In this document: piece after piece, positions 28,464 to 36,608 of the stretch
Position numbering within the stretch: the stretch's first letter is position 1
How the letters are laid out: each line of letters begins with the position of its first letter
Source: Phyllobacterium lublinensis
GTDB taxonomy: Bacteria; Pseudomonadota; Alphaproteobacteria; Rhizobiales; Rhizobiaceae
Assembly: GCF_020164435.1 (NCBI RefSeq)
Contig: NZ_JAIUDQ010000017.1
Coordinates: forward strand, 1-64,000
Reading direction: 5' to 3'
Length of the DNA stretch: 64,000 nucleotides
Translations under genes and position numbers: made by a program
Notes under the pieces: model-generated
Told to the model about the DNA's origin: nothing
Database searches by the model: none
Seen by the model: only the letters and a program-made list of their open reading frames with translations

Positions 28464-28841
28464 ATGTCAGTGCTGTTGAAAACACGGGTAACAGCCGTCG
28501 GGCCTGAAGTGGCGGACCTCGCAGAAGGAGGCGTGGTCATCCTTTTCGCCGATGGTGCGCCGCCCGAACTTGCGGAAGTTTCGATCCTTCACCAGATCGA
28601 AAACGAACCTTCCGATACACCGCCGCCGTTGGGCTCGGTGATCCAGATCGGTGACGTGTCGGCAAGGATTACCGGTATCGGCGAATATGCGTGGCAGAAA
28701 GTCAAGGAGATCGGACACGTGGTCATCACGTTCAACGGCTCGGAACAGGTTGAACGGCCTGGTGAGATTTGTGCTTCGCAGATCGATGCCGAGGAACTCG
28801 TGTCAGCCCTTAAGGTAGGTACGACGATCACCATCGGGTGA
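28464..28841 (+). CDS. srlB: PTS glucitol/sorbitol transporter subunit IIA
   Basis: A 125-residue EIIA-glucitol. Histidine 43 (VSILHQIENE) sits at the same position as the phosphorylated histidine of E. coli SrlB, and the C-terminal LGHV-type region is seen as EIGHVVITFNGSEQVERPGEI. It accepts phosphate from HPr and passes it to EIIB. The gene is followed at 28880 by the HPr-EI fusion, completing a self-sufficient phosphorelay in one operon. Confidence 0.92.
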   Translation: MSVLLKTRVTAVGPEVADLAEGGVVILFADGAPPELAEVSILHQIENEPSDTPPPLGSVIQIGDVSARITGIGEYAWQKVKEIGHVVITFNGSEQVERPGEICASQIDAEELVSALKVGTTITIG

Positions 28842-28879
28842 TTGTGTGGCCAATACACTGTGAACCAAAGAGAGAACTG

Positions 28880-30862
28880 ATGGAACGCTCGACCATTGTG
28901 CGAGTGCATGACGGATTGCATGCACGGCCAGCCACCCGATTTGTCAAACTCGCCAAGAGTTTCGAATCGAATATCGAGCTTGTGAAGGCGGATAAGTCTG
29001 TCAGCGCGAAGAGTTCGGTCAAGTTGATGCTACTCGGCGTCAAGGAGAATGATGAAATCACGGTTCGTGCAACGGGCGCCGATGCGATTGAGGCTATAGA
29101 AGCACTGATCGGATACCTCGAAAACCCTGGTTCCGGATTACATGCAGATGAAAGCGCGGAAGCGGCAACGTCGGTCGCGATCACCGTTACGGACGCAAGA
29201 GTGAGTACCGCAGGCGTCGATGCTGCCGGAAAGCTGAAGGGAGTAGCGGCGAGCGAAGGTGTAGCGATGGGGCCTGCGTTCGGCTTCTTTCCGGCCGAAA
29301 TCAAACATGAAAACCGGCTCCTCAACGCCGAAGAGGTACCTGCTGAACGCGCGCGACTGAACCGAGCCCTCGCGACCGTGCAACAGCGGATGGACAAATC
29401 CCTTGAAGAAGAGAGCCTGGCAGAAAGCGATCGCGGCATCATTGCAGCGCTTAAGGATATTGCATGCGACGACGAACTGACCGGTGCCATCAACGCACTG
29501 GTCGAAGGTGGTATCGACTCGGTGTCAGCGGTGATCGGAGCGACATCGAGGATTGCCGCCGACTTCGCTTCGATGGATGACCCTTATCTTAATGCACGTG
29601 CCGATGACGTGAACGCCGTCGGCCGTCAGATTTGCCTCGCCCTGCTGGGGCAGGATGATGCCAATCTCGATGCCATTCCGGCCGGTGCCATTCTGATTGC
29701 TGAGGATATTGGGGCCTGGGATCTGGCTCGTGCGCCGCTGAAACGCATTGCCGGTGTCATTTGCGGTCATGGCGGTGCCACCTCACACGTTGCCATCATT
29801 GCCCGCGCGCATGGTATTCCTGCTGTTCTTGGGCTGGGCGGTTCGGTGCGGGAATTGCAGCATGTAAAATATGTTGCGGTTGATGGTCATAGCGGAGATG
29901 TATTTCCCGAGCCGGACGAGGCCACCACCGATCGGTTCCACGAGCAGATTGGCAAGGCGGAAACCGATAGGCAAGCGCTCAAGGTCTACAAGGACGTAGT
30001 TCCCAAGCGTGCTGATGGCATGGTGATTGAAATTGCCGCCAACCTGGGATCTCTGGAAGAAATCGAAGCTGCACAGGACGCTGGTGCCATGGGCGTTGGC
30101 CTGTTTCGCACCGAACTCCTGTTCATGCGGCACATTCACCTTCCTTCGGAAGATCTGCAGGTAGAGACCTATGCCACGCTATCGAAGGCCTTTGCACCCT
30201 ATCCTGTCATTATCCGAACACTTGACATCGGTGGTGACAAGCCGATTTCCGGCATCGATTTTCCCGCCGAAGAAAATCCGTTCCTTGGCTGGCGCGGCAT
30301 CCGCATGTGCCTTGATCGCCCCGATGTTTTCAAGCCGCAGCTTCGTGCGCTGCTGCGCGCGGCGATACATGGCAACATCAAGGTGATGTTGCCGATGGTT
30401 TCTGATCTCGCTGAAGTTCGTGCTGCCCGCTTGCTCATCGCGGAGTGCACGGAGGAACTGGAAAGGGAGGGCACGCCCTATGCCAATTTTGATCTTGGCG
30501 TTATGGTCGAGACGCCAGCAGCGGTCATGATCGCACCATTGCTTGCCCGGGAAGTCGCGTTCTTTTCGATTGGTACCAACGATCTGACCCAATACATCAT
30601 GGCTGCCGACCGCCTCAATCCGGCGGTCGCAAAACTGAACGATGTGACGCACCCGGCTGTCATGGCCGCCATTGAACTGACGGCCAAGGCTGGTGTCGAA
30701 GCCGGCATCATGGTCGGCATGTGCGGTGAAGCCGCAGGGCGCCCAGATCTGATACCGGCATTTGTCAGGATGGGCATCACTGAACTCAGCATGAGTCCCT
30801 CATCAATCCAGCGTGCGAAGAAGTGCGTCGTTGAACTGGAGACTGCGGCTCAGGGCAGGTGA
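28880..30862 (+). CDS. PTS HPr-Enzyme I fusion protein
   Basis: A 660-residue phosphotransferase joining HPr (residues 1-88) to Enzyme I (about 115-655). HPr has the active histidine H14 in GLHARPAT and the SSVKLM region; EI has the phosphorylated H303 in GHGGATSHVAIIARAHGIPAV, the PEP-binding FRTELLFM and the active C in VGMCGEAAGRPD. Start ATG 28880 (MERSTIVRVH) is preferred over an in-frame GTG 28838 inside the srlB end. Unlike EI-Ntr of the nitrogen PTS, there is no N-terminal GAF domain. It supplies phosphate from PEP to SrlB. Its 3' end overlaps the convergent gene by 13 bases. Confidence 0.92.
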   Translation: MERSTIVRVHDGLHARPATRFVKLAKSFESNIELVKADKSVSAKSSVKLMLLGVKENDEITVRATGADAIEAIEALIGYLENPGSGLHADESAEAATSVAITVTDARVSTAGVDAAGKLKGVAASEGVAMGPAFGFFPAEIKHENRLLNAEEVPAERARLNRALATVQQRMDKSLEEESLAESDRGIIAALKDIACDDELTGAINALVEGGIDSVSAVIGATSRIAADFASMDDPYLNARADDVNAVGRQICLALLGQDDANLDAIPAGAILIAEDIGAWDLARAPLKRIAGVICGHGGATSHVAIIARAHGIPAVLGLGGSVRELQHVKYVAVDGHSGDVFPEPDEATTDRFHEQIGKAETDRQALKVYKDVVPKRADGMVIEIAANLGSLEEIEAAQDAGAMGVGLFRTELLFMRHIHLPSEDLQVETYATLSKAFAPYPVIIRTLDIGGDKPISGIDFPAEENPFLGWRGIRMCLDRPDVFKPQLRALLRAAIHGNIKVMLPMVSDLAEVRAARLLIAECTEELEREGTPYANFDLGVMVETPAAVMIAPLLAREVAFFSIGTNDLTQYIMAADRLNPAVAKLNDVTHPAVMAAIELTAKAGVEAGIMVGMCGEAAGRPDLIPAFVRMGITELSMSPSSIQRAKKCVVELETAAQGR

Positions 30863-31590
30863 GGGATGAGAAACGCAAAGAGATCAGACAAAGCCTGGAT
30901 ACGATCGGGTCCTTCGATGGTGGCGTCAAACCTGTCCTGGCGGGCTTGCAGGGCCAACAGGGCGCTTTCGACGAGCTTCTCTTCGCCAGGTTCGTGGTCC
31001 GCATAGGTCGCGAGCCCGATCGCCAGAGCGATCGATGAGAAGCAAAGGGACAAGGTAAGCTTGTCGGGCTGCCCCTCGTGGAGCGCCGGCAAGCCCCACT
31101 GTGAAGAACTGTAATGGGATTGCAATTCGCACGCCAGAATTGCCGAGACCATCGCAATATCGTTCAGCCCGCGATTGTTTATCGCGGCCTGTAACCGTGC
31201 TGCATGGCGACGGAGCATCGCTGCATGGACAGTGGAGAAAGTGGCCTCATGGATCAGCGCGTTATCATCTCCAAGCATACCCAACAAACGTTTGGTCAGA
31301 TAATAAGCATCGCGCCGGAAGGGTGCTGCACCGGCGGGGAAGTAGAAATCAAGACCACGGGCCTCGATCGTTGTGTTATGCGCTGCCGGGTCCTGCGAAA
31401 CCAGCGAGATCGAAATGGTTTCGGCAGTCGTCAAAGCTTTGTCGACCACCCGGGCCGCCTTGCCAAACAGGATCTCCGGCAAATTCTGGGGCGACGGTTC
31501 GACGGCCTGGCGGTTCGACCGGATCAGGTGGCGGACGTCGCGCAACCTGTCTTTCAGGCTGACGACGATCTCGTTCGAAAAGTCCCGGAT
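30850..31590 (-). CDS. Hypothetical protein of the PTS gene cluster (246 residues)
   Basis: A mostly helical, soluble protein with no recognised domain. The frame is open far upstream into the regulator gene, but ATG 31590 (MIRDFSNEIVV) has AAAGG eight bases upstream and is taken as the start. Features: a basic N-terminal region (LKDRLRDVRHLIRSNRQ), a central FYFPAGAAPFRRDAYYLTKRLLG, and a C-terminal ALADLF-like helix. It is divergent from the SorC-type regulator and convergent with the HPr-EI gene, so it belongs to the same locus. I cannot assign a function; an accessory regulator is one possibility. Confidence 0.65.
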   Translation of the reverse strand: MRDFSNEIVVSLKDRLRDVRHLIRSNRQAVEPSPQNLPEILFGKAARVVDKALTTAETISISLVSQDPAAHNTTIEARGLDFYFPAGAAPFRRDAYYLTKRLLGMLGDDNALIHEATFSTVHAAMLRRHAARLQAAINNRGLNDIAMVSAILACELQSHYSSSQWGLPALHEGQPDKLTLSLCFSSIALAIGLATYADHEPGEEKLVESALLALQARQDRFDATIEGPDRIQALSDLFAFLIPHLP

Positions 31591-31740
31591 CATTTTGCTG
31601 ACCTTTGCTCGCAAGTGGATAAGACTTTGTATCTGTTTTTCATGGCTTGCTAAACAACAATCTGGTGGAGTGTACTGCGGATAATGCTTTGCCGTGGCAC
31701 TGCCGGTGCCAATGCAAACAAATGACGATAGGGGGGATGA

Positions 31741-32769
31741 TTGGCTGATCGACGCAAGCGAACGGGTGGTACGACGAACAGCCTCCAAAAAACACCCCTG
31801 GAGGTTGGGCAGCCTGATACGAAAATCAGCCGGATGCGTATGCGGGCCGCCTGGATGTATTATATCGAGCAGATGACCCAGAATGAGATCGCCGAGATAC
31901 TTGGTGTTGGACGCGTGACCATCGTCCGCATGCTGGCGGAGGCGCGGGCCCGCAATGAGGTCAAGATCGGCATTCAGGGCTATCTTTCGGATCTCGTCGC
32001 ACTGGAAAGGCAGGTCGAGCAGCGGTTCGGCCTCGACAAGGTCATCGTCGCGCCGCTGTCCCATCCGGATAATGATCCAATACCGTCGATCGCGGCGGCC
32101 ACTGGCGACTATCTCTCCAGCGTGGTGAGCAATGGAATGCGCGTCGGCGTTGGCTGGGGGCGGACCTTGCTCAACACATTATCATACCTTGAGGCACGGG
32201 CACTTGAGGATTTTACCGTCATTTCTCTATTGGGAGGCATCAGCCAGCCGCGCCGGTTCAATCCAGCGGAATTTGCCTGGCAGTTTGCCCAGTTGTTCCA
32301 GGGCGACGGCTACCTCATTCCTGCGCCCGCCATGGTCGACAGTATCGAGACCAAGACTGCACTCATTGAGCGCTGCGGTCTGAAAAGCGTGTTTGAAATG
32401 GCCGAAGACCTCGATCTCGTCCTTCTCAGTGTCGGCGCAATCGAGACTGCATCAAGTACGCCCTATCATATAGGCTTCCTCAATGCGGGGCATCAAGCCT
32501 CCCTTGCAGAACGCGGCGCGGTCGGAGACCTTCTGTTTCATTTCTATAACAAGCAGGGCCAACTGGTCGACCATCCCATCCACGATCTGGTCATGTCCGT
32601 CGGCATCGACACGGTCCAGCGGGTACCGGCGCGGGTACTGACGTCGGGGGGCAAGGAAAAGATCAGGGCGCTTTATGGTGCGATGGCGCTCGTCCGCCCC
32701 ACCGTTTTCATCACCGATGAGGAAAGCGCGCGGCGCTTGCTTGTTCTGGCCGAACAGGAGGGTGGCTGA
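31741..32769 (+). CDS. SorC-family sugar-binding transcriptional regulator
   Basis: A 342-residue SorC/DeoR-type regulator: an N-terminal helix-turn-helix (about 35-70, MTQNEIAEILGVGRVTIVRMLAEA) and a C-terminal sugar-phosphate-binding domain (about 85-340; VGVGWGRTLLNTLSYL, VISLLGGISQP, LLSVGAIETASSTPY). The start appears to be TTG 31741, with AGGGGGG five bases upstream; an ATG three bases earlier is out of frame. SorC proteins bind phosphorylated sugars made by the pathway they control. Position beside the PTS operon and a partial operator-like motif at 31718 make it the likely regulator of both operons. Confidence 0.88.
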   Translation: MADRRKRTGGTTNSLQKTPLEVGQPDTKISRMRMRAAWMYYIEQMTQNEIAEILGVGRVTIVRMLAEARARNEVKIGIQGYLSDLVALERQVEQRFGLDKVIVAPLSHPDNDPIPSIAAATGDYLSSVVSNGMRVGVGWGRTLLNTLSYLEARALEDFTVISLLGGISQPRRFNPAEFAWQFAQLFQGDGYLIPAPAMVDSIETKTALIERCGLKSVFEMAEDLDLVLLSVGAIETASSTPYHIGFLNAGHQASLAERGAVGDLLFHFYNKQGQLVDHPIHDLVMSVGIDTVQRVPARVLTSGGKEKIRALYGAMALVRPTVFITDEESARRLLVLAEQEGG

Positions 32770-32873
32770 GCTTTCCCAGCGTTTTGTGGTTTTCGGTAGA
32801 AAATCAGAACAAGATGGCAAAGGAGGCAAAGTCAGGGATTGCATTCGCGATTTTTCCCGCTATTGATCGCGGG

Positions 32874-32904
32874 CAGATTCACATCGTAGACCGATGTGCA
32901 TCTG
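32874..32904. other. Inverted repeat before the tRNA
   Basis: Thirteen-base arms 32874-32886 and 32892-32904 (CAGAT-x-CACATCG and its complement) match except for one T/C pair, with a five-base loop. It ends ten bases before the tRNA. No T-run follows, so it may be a processing or weak termination signal for the regulator transcript. Confidence 0.5.
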
Positions 32905-32914
32905 ATTTCAGGTG

Positions 32915-32991
32915 GGGCCTGTAGCTCAATTGGTTAGAGCCGGCGGCTCATAACCGCTTGGTTGGGGGTTCGAGTCCCTCCGGGCCCACCA
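32915..32991 (+). tRNA. tRNA with CAU anticodon, probably tRNA-Ile2 (lysidine-modified)
   Basis: A 77-base tRNA with all arms visible: acceptor GGGCCTG (32915-32921) with CGGGCCC, D arm GCTC/GAGC, anticodon stem GGCGG/CCGCT with loop CTCATAA, T arm with GTTCGAGT, and encoded CCA (32989-32991). The anticodon CAT could mean Met or Ile2. The anticodon arm and variable region (CTCATAACCGCTTGGTT) are much more like bacterial tRNA-Ile2 than elongator tRNA-Met, so Ile2 read after lysidine modification by TilS is favoured. Confidence 0.9.
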
Positions 32992-33158
32992 AAATCCTTT
33001 GTTTTTTTCAATTGGTTAGATACGCAGTTGACCCATTATCTGGCAAATCGGGTCAGCCTATGCGAGCGGACCCAGCCCGTCATATTCACCACCAATCCGC
33101 AATGGTATGGTAGGTTAGGGTTGATGGTTCCCCCACCGCTTGAACAAGGAGACAGCTG

Positions 33159-33521
33159 ATGACAACGCTAGAACTTGCCAAGGATTTCACAAACATTCTG
33201 AGGACCGGCGATCACGAAGGCGCGGCGGCAAAATACAATTCCGACTCCATCGCAAGCTATGAAGCCATGGAAGGTCCGATGGCAGTTTGCCGCGGAAAAG
33301 AGGAAGTCAGGGCCAAGGGTGACTGGTGGCAAGCGAACCACGAGGTGCATGGCGCTTCTGTGGAGGGTCCATACGTTAATGGAGAGCAGTTTGTTGTGCG
33401 CTTCACCATGGATGTAACGCCAAAGGCAACCGGCCAACGCATCACCATGGATGAAGTCGGGATCTATACCGTCCAAGACGGGAAGATTGTCGAGGAGCGT
33501 TTCTACTATCTGGAAACCTGA
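33159..33521 (+). CDS. SnoaL-like / nuclear transport factor 2 family protein
   Basis: A 120-residue SnoaL-like protein with an NTF2-type cone fold. Typical features: N-terminal helix with LAKDFTNILRTGDHEGAAAKYNSDSIASYE, central GDWWQANHEVHG and the closing strand VGIYTVQDGKIVEERFYY. AAGGAG lies eight bases before the ATG. Such proteins are small hydrolases, isomerases or binding proteins; none can be chosen here. Confidence 0.85.
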   Translation: MTTLELAKDFTNILRTGDHEGAAAKYNSDSIASYEAMEGPMAVCRGKEEVRAKGDWWQANHEVHGASVEGPYVNGEQFVVRFTMDVTPKATGQRITMDEVGIYTVQDGKIVEERFYYLET

Positions 33522-33584
33522 GGGCTGTTATATGTGCCCGGCACATGGATCGCGTTGGACCACGTGATCCATCGACGGACGATT

Positions 33585-34139
33585 TCAATCCTGGCGGGAT
33601 GCCGTGCTGATCCACTCACGTGTCTGCATCAGCAACTCGTCTGAAAGCCGTGGGTCGTCGCTCATCCGCGCCAGGATCACGGCGCCTACCATGGCCGCCC
33701 AACTCCCGATGGCAGCCTGGCGTCGTTTTGCCGCCGTAGCTCCGGGAGCCGTCTGGCTAAAATACTCGATCTGTTTTCTCAGGCCTGCAGTCATTGCGGC
33801 GCGTGCACCAGGCGACTGCCGAATGGTTTCGCCGGCGAGCCCCGCAGTGGCACACCCTCCGGCGATATCGTCGCGGTGACTTCCCGAGAGGTATTGGGCC
33901 GCATGCGTCAAAAGACCAGGATTCTCCGGTTTTCCGCTGAATACTATATGCGCCAGGGTTTGAGCTATCAGGTCATCCTTCGAACTGAAATGGCCGTAAA
34001 AGCCGCCATGGGTAAGGTCGGCAGCCTTCATGACTTCTGCGACCGTGACGGCCTCGTATCCCTTGGCCCTGAAGAGTCTACCAGCTGCGTCCAGAATCCT
34101 TCGCCGGTTTTCGGCCACCTGCTCACGACTGACTTTCAT
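33585..34139 (-). CDS. TetR/AcrR family transcriptional regulator
   Basis: A 184-residue TetR-type repressor with the helix-turn-helix at AVTVAEVMKAADLTHGGFYGHFSSKDDLIAQ and a C-terminal domain of the group that often accompanies short-chain dehydrogenases. It is divergent from an SDR gene; two related palindromes in the 100-base gap are likely operators, so it probably represses both itself and the SDR. Inducer unknown. Confidence 0.92.
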   Translation of the reverse strand: MKVSREQVAENRRRILDAAGRLFRAKGYEAVTVAEVMKAADLTHGGFYGHFSSKDDLIAQTLAHIVFSGKPENPGLLTHAAQYLSGSHRDDIAGGCATAGLAGETIRQSPGARAAMTAGLRKQIEYFSQTAPGATAAKRRQAAIGSWAAMVGAVILARMSDDPRLSDELLMQTREWISTASRQD

Positions 34140-34164
34140 TGATCCTCAAACATTCGCTTGACAT

Positions 34165-34210
34165 TAATGATGACTATCATCATTAATAAGTTTACATGAT
34201 GATTATCATG
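34165..34210. promoter_or_regulatory. Two related palindromes, probable TetR operators
   Basis: Site 1 is TAATGATGA-CTA-TCATCATTA (34165-34185), a perfect nine-base inverted repeat. Site 2 is CATGAT-GATT-ATCATG (34195-34210). Both contain the core TGATGAYTATCATSA. They are centred 30 bases apart between the divergent TetR and SDR genes. Confidence 0.75.
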
Positions 34211-34239
34211 AAAAATGAGTTAAGCACAAGGAAAATCCA

Positions 34240-35040
34240 ATGACCGCCAAACCTGCTGTCCTTATAACGGGTGCCTCCACGGGCATCGGTGCCGTGTATG
34301 CCGATCGTTTCGCCAAGCGCGGGCACGATCTCGTCCTGGTGGCCCGCGACCGGGCTCGACTGGAAACGCTGGGCGAGCGCCTCCAGCGCGAAACCGGGGT
34401 CAAGGTAGATATTGTCAAAGCGGATCTTACCGACGAGATTGACCTCGCAACGGTGGAGACGAGGGTTCGCGATGATGCGCGCATCGGTATACTGGTCAAC
34501 AATGCCGGGGCCAGCGTAGCAGGCACCTTCGCGGATCAAACCCCGGACGATGTCGCCAAGGTGATCAGCCTCAATACGACGGCACTGACTCGGCTGACCA
34601 GTGCCGTGACGCCACGTTTCATCAGAGCGGGTGAGGGCGCGATCATCAATATCGCTTCGGTTGTGGGACTGGCCCCGGAATTCGGCTCGACCGTTTATGG
34701 AGCGACCAAAGCCTTCGTGCTGTTTCTCAGCCAGGGGCTCCAGCTGGAGCTGGGGCCAAAGGGAATATATGTCCAGGTCGTGCTGCCAGCGGCGACGCGA
34801 ACGGAAATTTGGGAACGTGCTGGCAAGGATGTCAACGCGCTTCCGGCCGTGATGGAGGTCGATGAACTGGTGGACGCAGCATTGGTGGGGTTCGATCGTC
34901 GCGAGACAGTGACCATCCCGCCGCTACCTGATGCCGATCAATGGACGGCTTTCGAGGCGGCTCGCCAACGCATGATTCCAAACTTTGCTCAAGTTCACGC
35001 TGCGGACCGTTACCAGCCGGCAAAAGAGCCTGCGGCATAG
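34240..35040 (+). CDS. Short-chain dehydrogenase/reductase
   Basis: A 266-residue classical SDR. The NAD(P)-binding TGASTGIG motif is at residues 9-16, the NNAGAS motif follows near 87, and the catalytic Ser...YGATK is visible in IASVVGLAPEFGSTVYGATKAF. An arginine two residues after the nucleotide fold (ARDRAR) suggests NADP. Its expression is probably controlled by the divergent TetR. Substrate unknown. Confidence 0.92.
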   Translation: MTAKPAVLITGASTGIGAVYADRFAKRGHDLVLVARDRARLETLGERLQRETGVKVDIVKADLTDEIDLATVETRVRDDARIGILVNNAGASVAGTFADQTPDDVAKVISLNTTALTRLTSAVTPRFIRAGEGAIINIASVVGLAPEFGSTVYGATKAFVLFLSQGLQLELGPKGIYVQVVLPAATRTEIWERAGKDVNALPAVMEVDELVDAALVGFDRRETVTIPPLPDADQWTAFEAARQRMIPNFAQVHAADRYQPAKEPAA

Positions 35041-35362
35041 GGCATTTATCGCAGCCGTAGGCACGTGCGGCATTGCATTAGTGCCGTCGACGACCTTGCC
35101 GTCGCTCGCCTCCCACGCGCAGAGCGACGTCAGGCCGGAGCTAGCTCTAAGGGGCCGCAACGTAAGGCTCTCCAGCCTTCTTGTGCGCTCAATGGCCGAT
35201 CTGCTTGTCCAAATCCTGATTAAGCCAATAACGCCTTGATTAAATGAGCTGATATTCATTCTCATTATGTTTATTTTGATACCGTAGGCACCTGCGTGGA
35301 CACATCGTTCCCCCACCGGTCGGGAGCGTGTACTACTGTTGGAGCGGTTTAGGATCTATCTC
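35041..35362. other. Intergenic region without recognised features
   Basis: 322 bases between the SDR gene and the cyclase gene. It contains several stop-free frames but none with a ribosome site or family similarity. Around 35215-35285 the sequence becomes AT-rich (TTGATTAAATGAGC, CATTATGTTTATTTTGATACC) and probably holds the cyclase promoter. Confidence 0.35.
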
Positions 35363-36547
35363 ATGCGTACCACGTCAACGTTGGAGACATCACCACGAGA
35401 ATCGGACGAACTCGCAGCGTGGCTGATCGGTCCCGGGCGCTTGTCCGGTGATGCTGCCACAGTGACATCCGGCCTCGCGCAGCGGTTGACCGGGATGGGA
35501 GTGCCATTGCACCGGCTGCGCCTCGCCATGCGGGTCGATAATCCGTTGTTGACCGCCTGGGGGATTCTCTGGGAACCAGAAATGGCCGCCCGAATTTTTT
35601 CGATCAGCCGTGCCTTGCTGGATACGCCGACCTATATCGGCAGCCCAGCGCAACAGGTCATCGAGAGGGGTAACTGGTTCCGGCAGCGGCTCGACCAGCT
35701 TGGGCCTGAAGATCACATGGTGCTTCAGGATCTGGCGAATGAGGGCTTTACAGACTACATCGCGGTCCCGGTTGCATTCGGCAATGGTATCAGCCAAGGC
35801 GCGATGTTCGCCACGCGCAACCCTAACGGGTTTGCCGACAGTCACCTTACTATAATCAAGAACCTCTCCGTGCCGCTCTCGGCTGCGCTTGAGCCGATCG
35901 CCATGCGCCGCTCGACCGAGAGCCTGCTGGCCACCTTCCTCGGCGAGGGGCCGGCAGCTCGTGTTCAGGACGGTGCAATCAGGCGCGGCGATATCGTTGA
36001 GACCGAAGCGGCCATCCTGCTCACGGATATGCGCGGGTTCACACCACTTTCGCTCACCTCTTCGCCGGCCCAACTATTGACCACGCTTGGGCGTTACTTC
36101 GAGGTGGTTGTCGATGCGGTGCGGGCAGAGGGAGGCGATGTTCTCAAGTTTGTGGGCGACGGGGTCCTGTCAATCTTCGAAGTGAGTGATAGCGGCCGCG
36201 CGGCCGCCTGTGGCGCTGCCGTGCGCGCCGCGTCGCATGCCGTTGCGCGGGCACGGGCGGAGGGGCTTCCTCCCTTCGTCGGTGCTCTCCACGTCGGGCC
36301 GGTGATGTATGGAAACGTTGGAAGTCTCACCCGACTGGATTTTACGGTCGTTGGCCTGGCGGTGAACATTGCCAGCCGTCTGGAGGAAATTGCCAAGGCG
36401 AGCGGGCAGACATTGGTTTGTTCGGGAAGCTTTGCCTCCGATCTGCCAGCCGAGTCGGTGCGAAACATCGGTCAGTTCAAGCTGAAGGGCCTGACCGGTG
36501 AACATGACGTTTTCACTATTGCTGCCGACGACGGAAGTCAGGCATGA
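35363..36547 (+). CDS. Adenylate/guanylate cyclase domain protein (class III)
   Basis: A 394-residue protein. The N-terminal half (about 1-200) is a sensor-like domain without recognised membrane helices; the C-terminal half is a class III nucleotide cyclase (about 205-385) with LLTDMRGFTPLS (metal-binding Asp), KFVGDGVLSIFE (second Asp) and TVVGLAVNIASRLEE. ATG 35363 has AGGATC upstream; a TTG at 35339 is possible. It should make cyclic AMP from ATP in response to an unknown signal. The same overall type occurs in many rhizobial genomes in large numbers. Confidence 0.88.
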   Translation: MRTTSTLETSPRESDELAAWLIGPGRLSGDAATVTSGLAQRLTGMGVPLHRLRLAMRVDNPLLTAWGILWEPEMAARIFSISRALLDTPTYIGSPAQQVIERGNWFRQRLDQLGPEDHMVLQDLANEGFTDYIAVPVAFGNGISQGAMFATRNPNGFADSHLTIIKNLSVPLSAALEPIAMRRSTESLLATFLGEGPAARVQDGAIRRGDIVETEAAILLTDMRGFTPLSLTSSPAQLLTTLGRYFEVVVDAVRAEGGDVLKFVGDGVLSIFEVSDSGRAAACGAAVRAASHAVARARAEGLPPFVGALHVGPVMYGNVGSLTRLDFTVVGLAVNIASRLEEIAKASGQTLVCSGSFASDLPAESVRNIGQFKLKGLTGEHDVFTIAADDGSQA

Positions 36548-36608
36548 GCATCAAACGCGCGTACGCTCCGCCTTGACGGCGAAGCGTACGTCTCGATCAC
36601 AGAGGCGA

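Noticed and set aside
28048-28540. Minus-strand frames opposite srlE and srlB
   Set aside because: Shadows of clearly conserved PTS genes.
31591-32064. N-terminal extension of the 246-residue hypothetical protein (404 codons in total)
   Set aside because: It would lie entirely opposite the start of the SorC-type regulator gene; ATG 31590 has its own ribosome site.
32915-32991. Elongator or initiator tRNA-Met as identity of the CAU tRNA
   Set aside because: The acceptor end is fully paired (not initiator-like) and the anticodon arm plus variable region resemble tRNA-Ile2 more than elongator Met; a tRNA-identity model would settle it.
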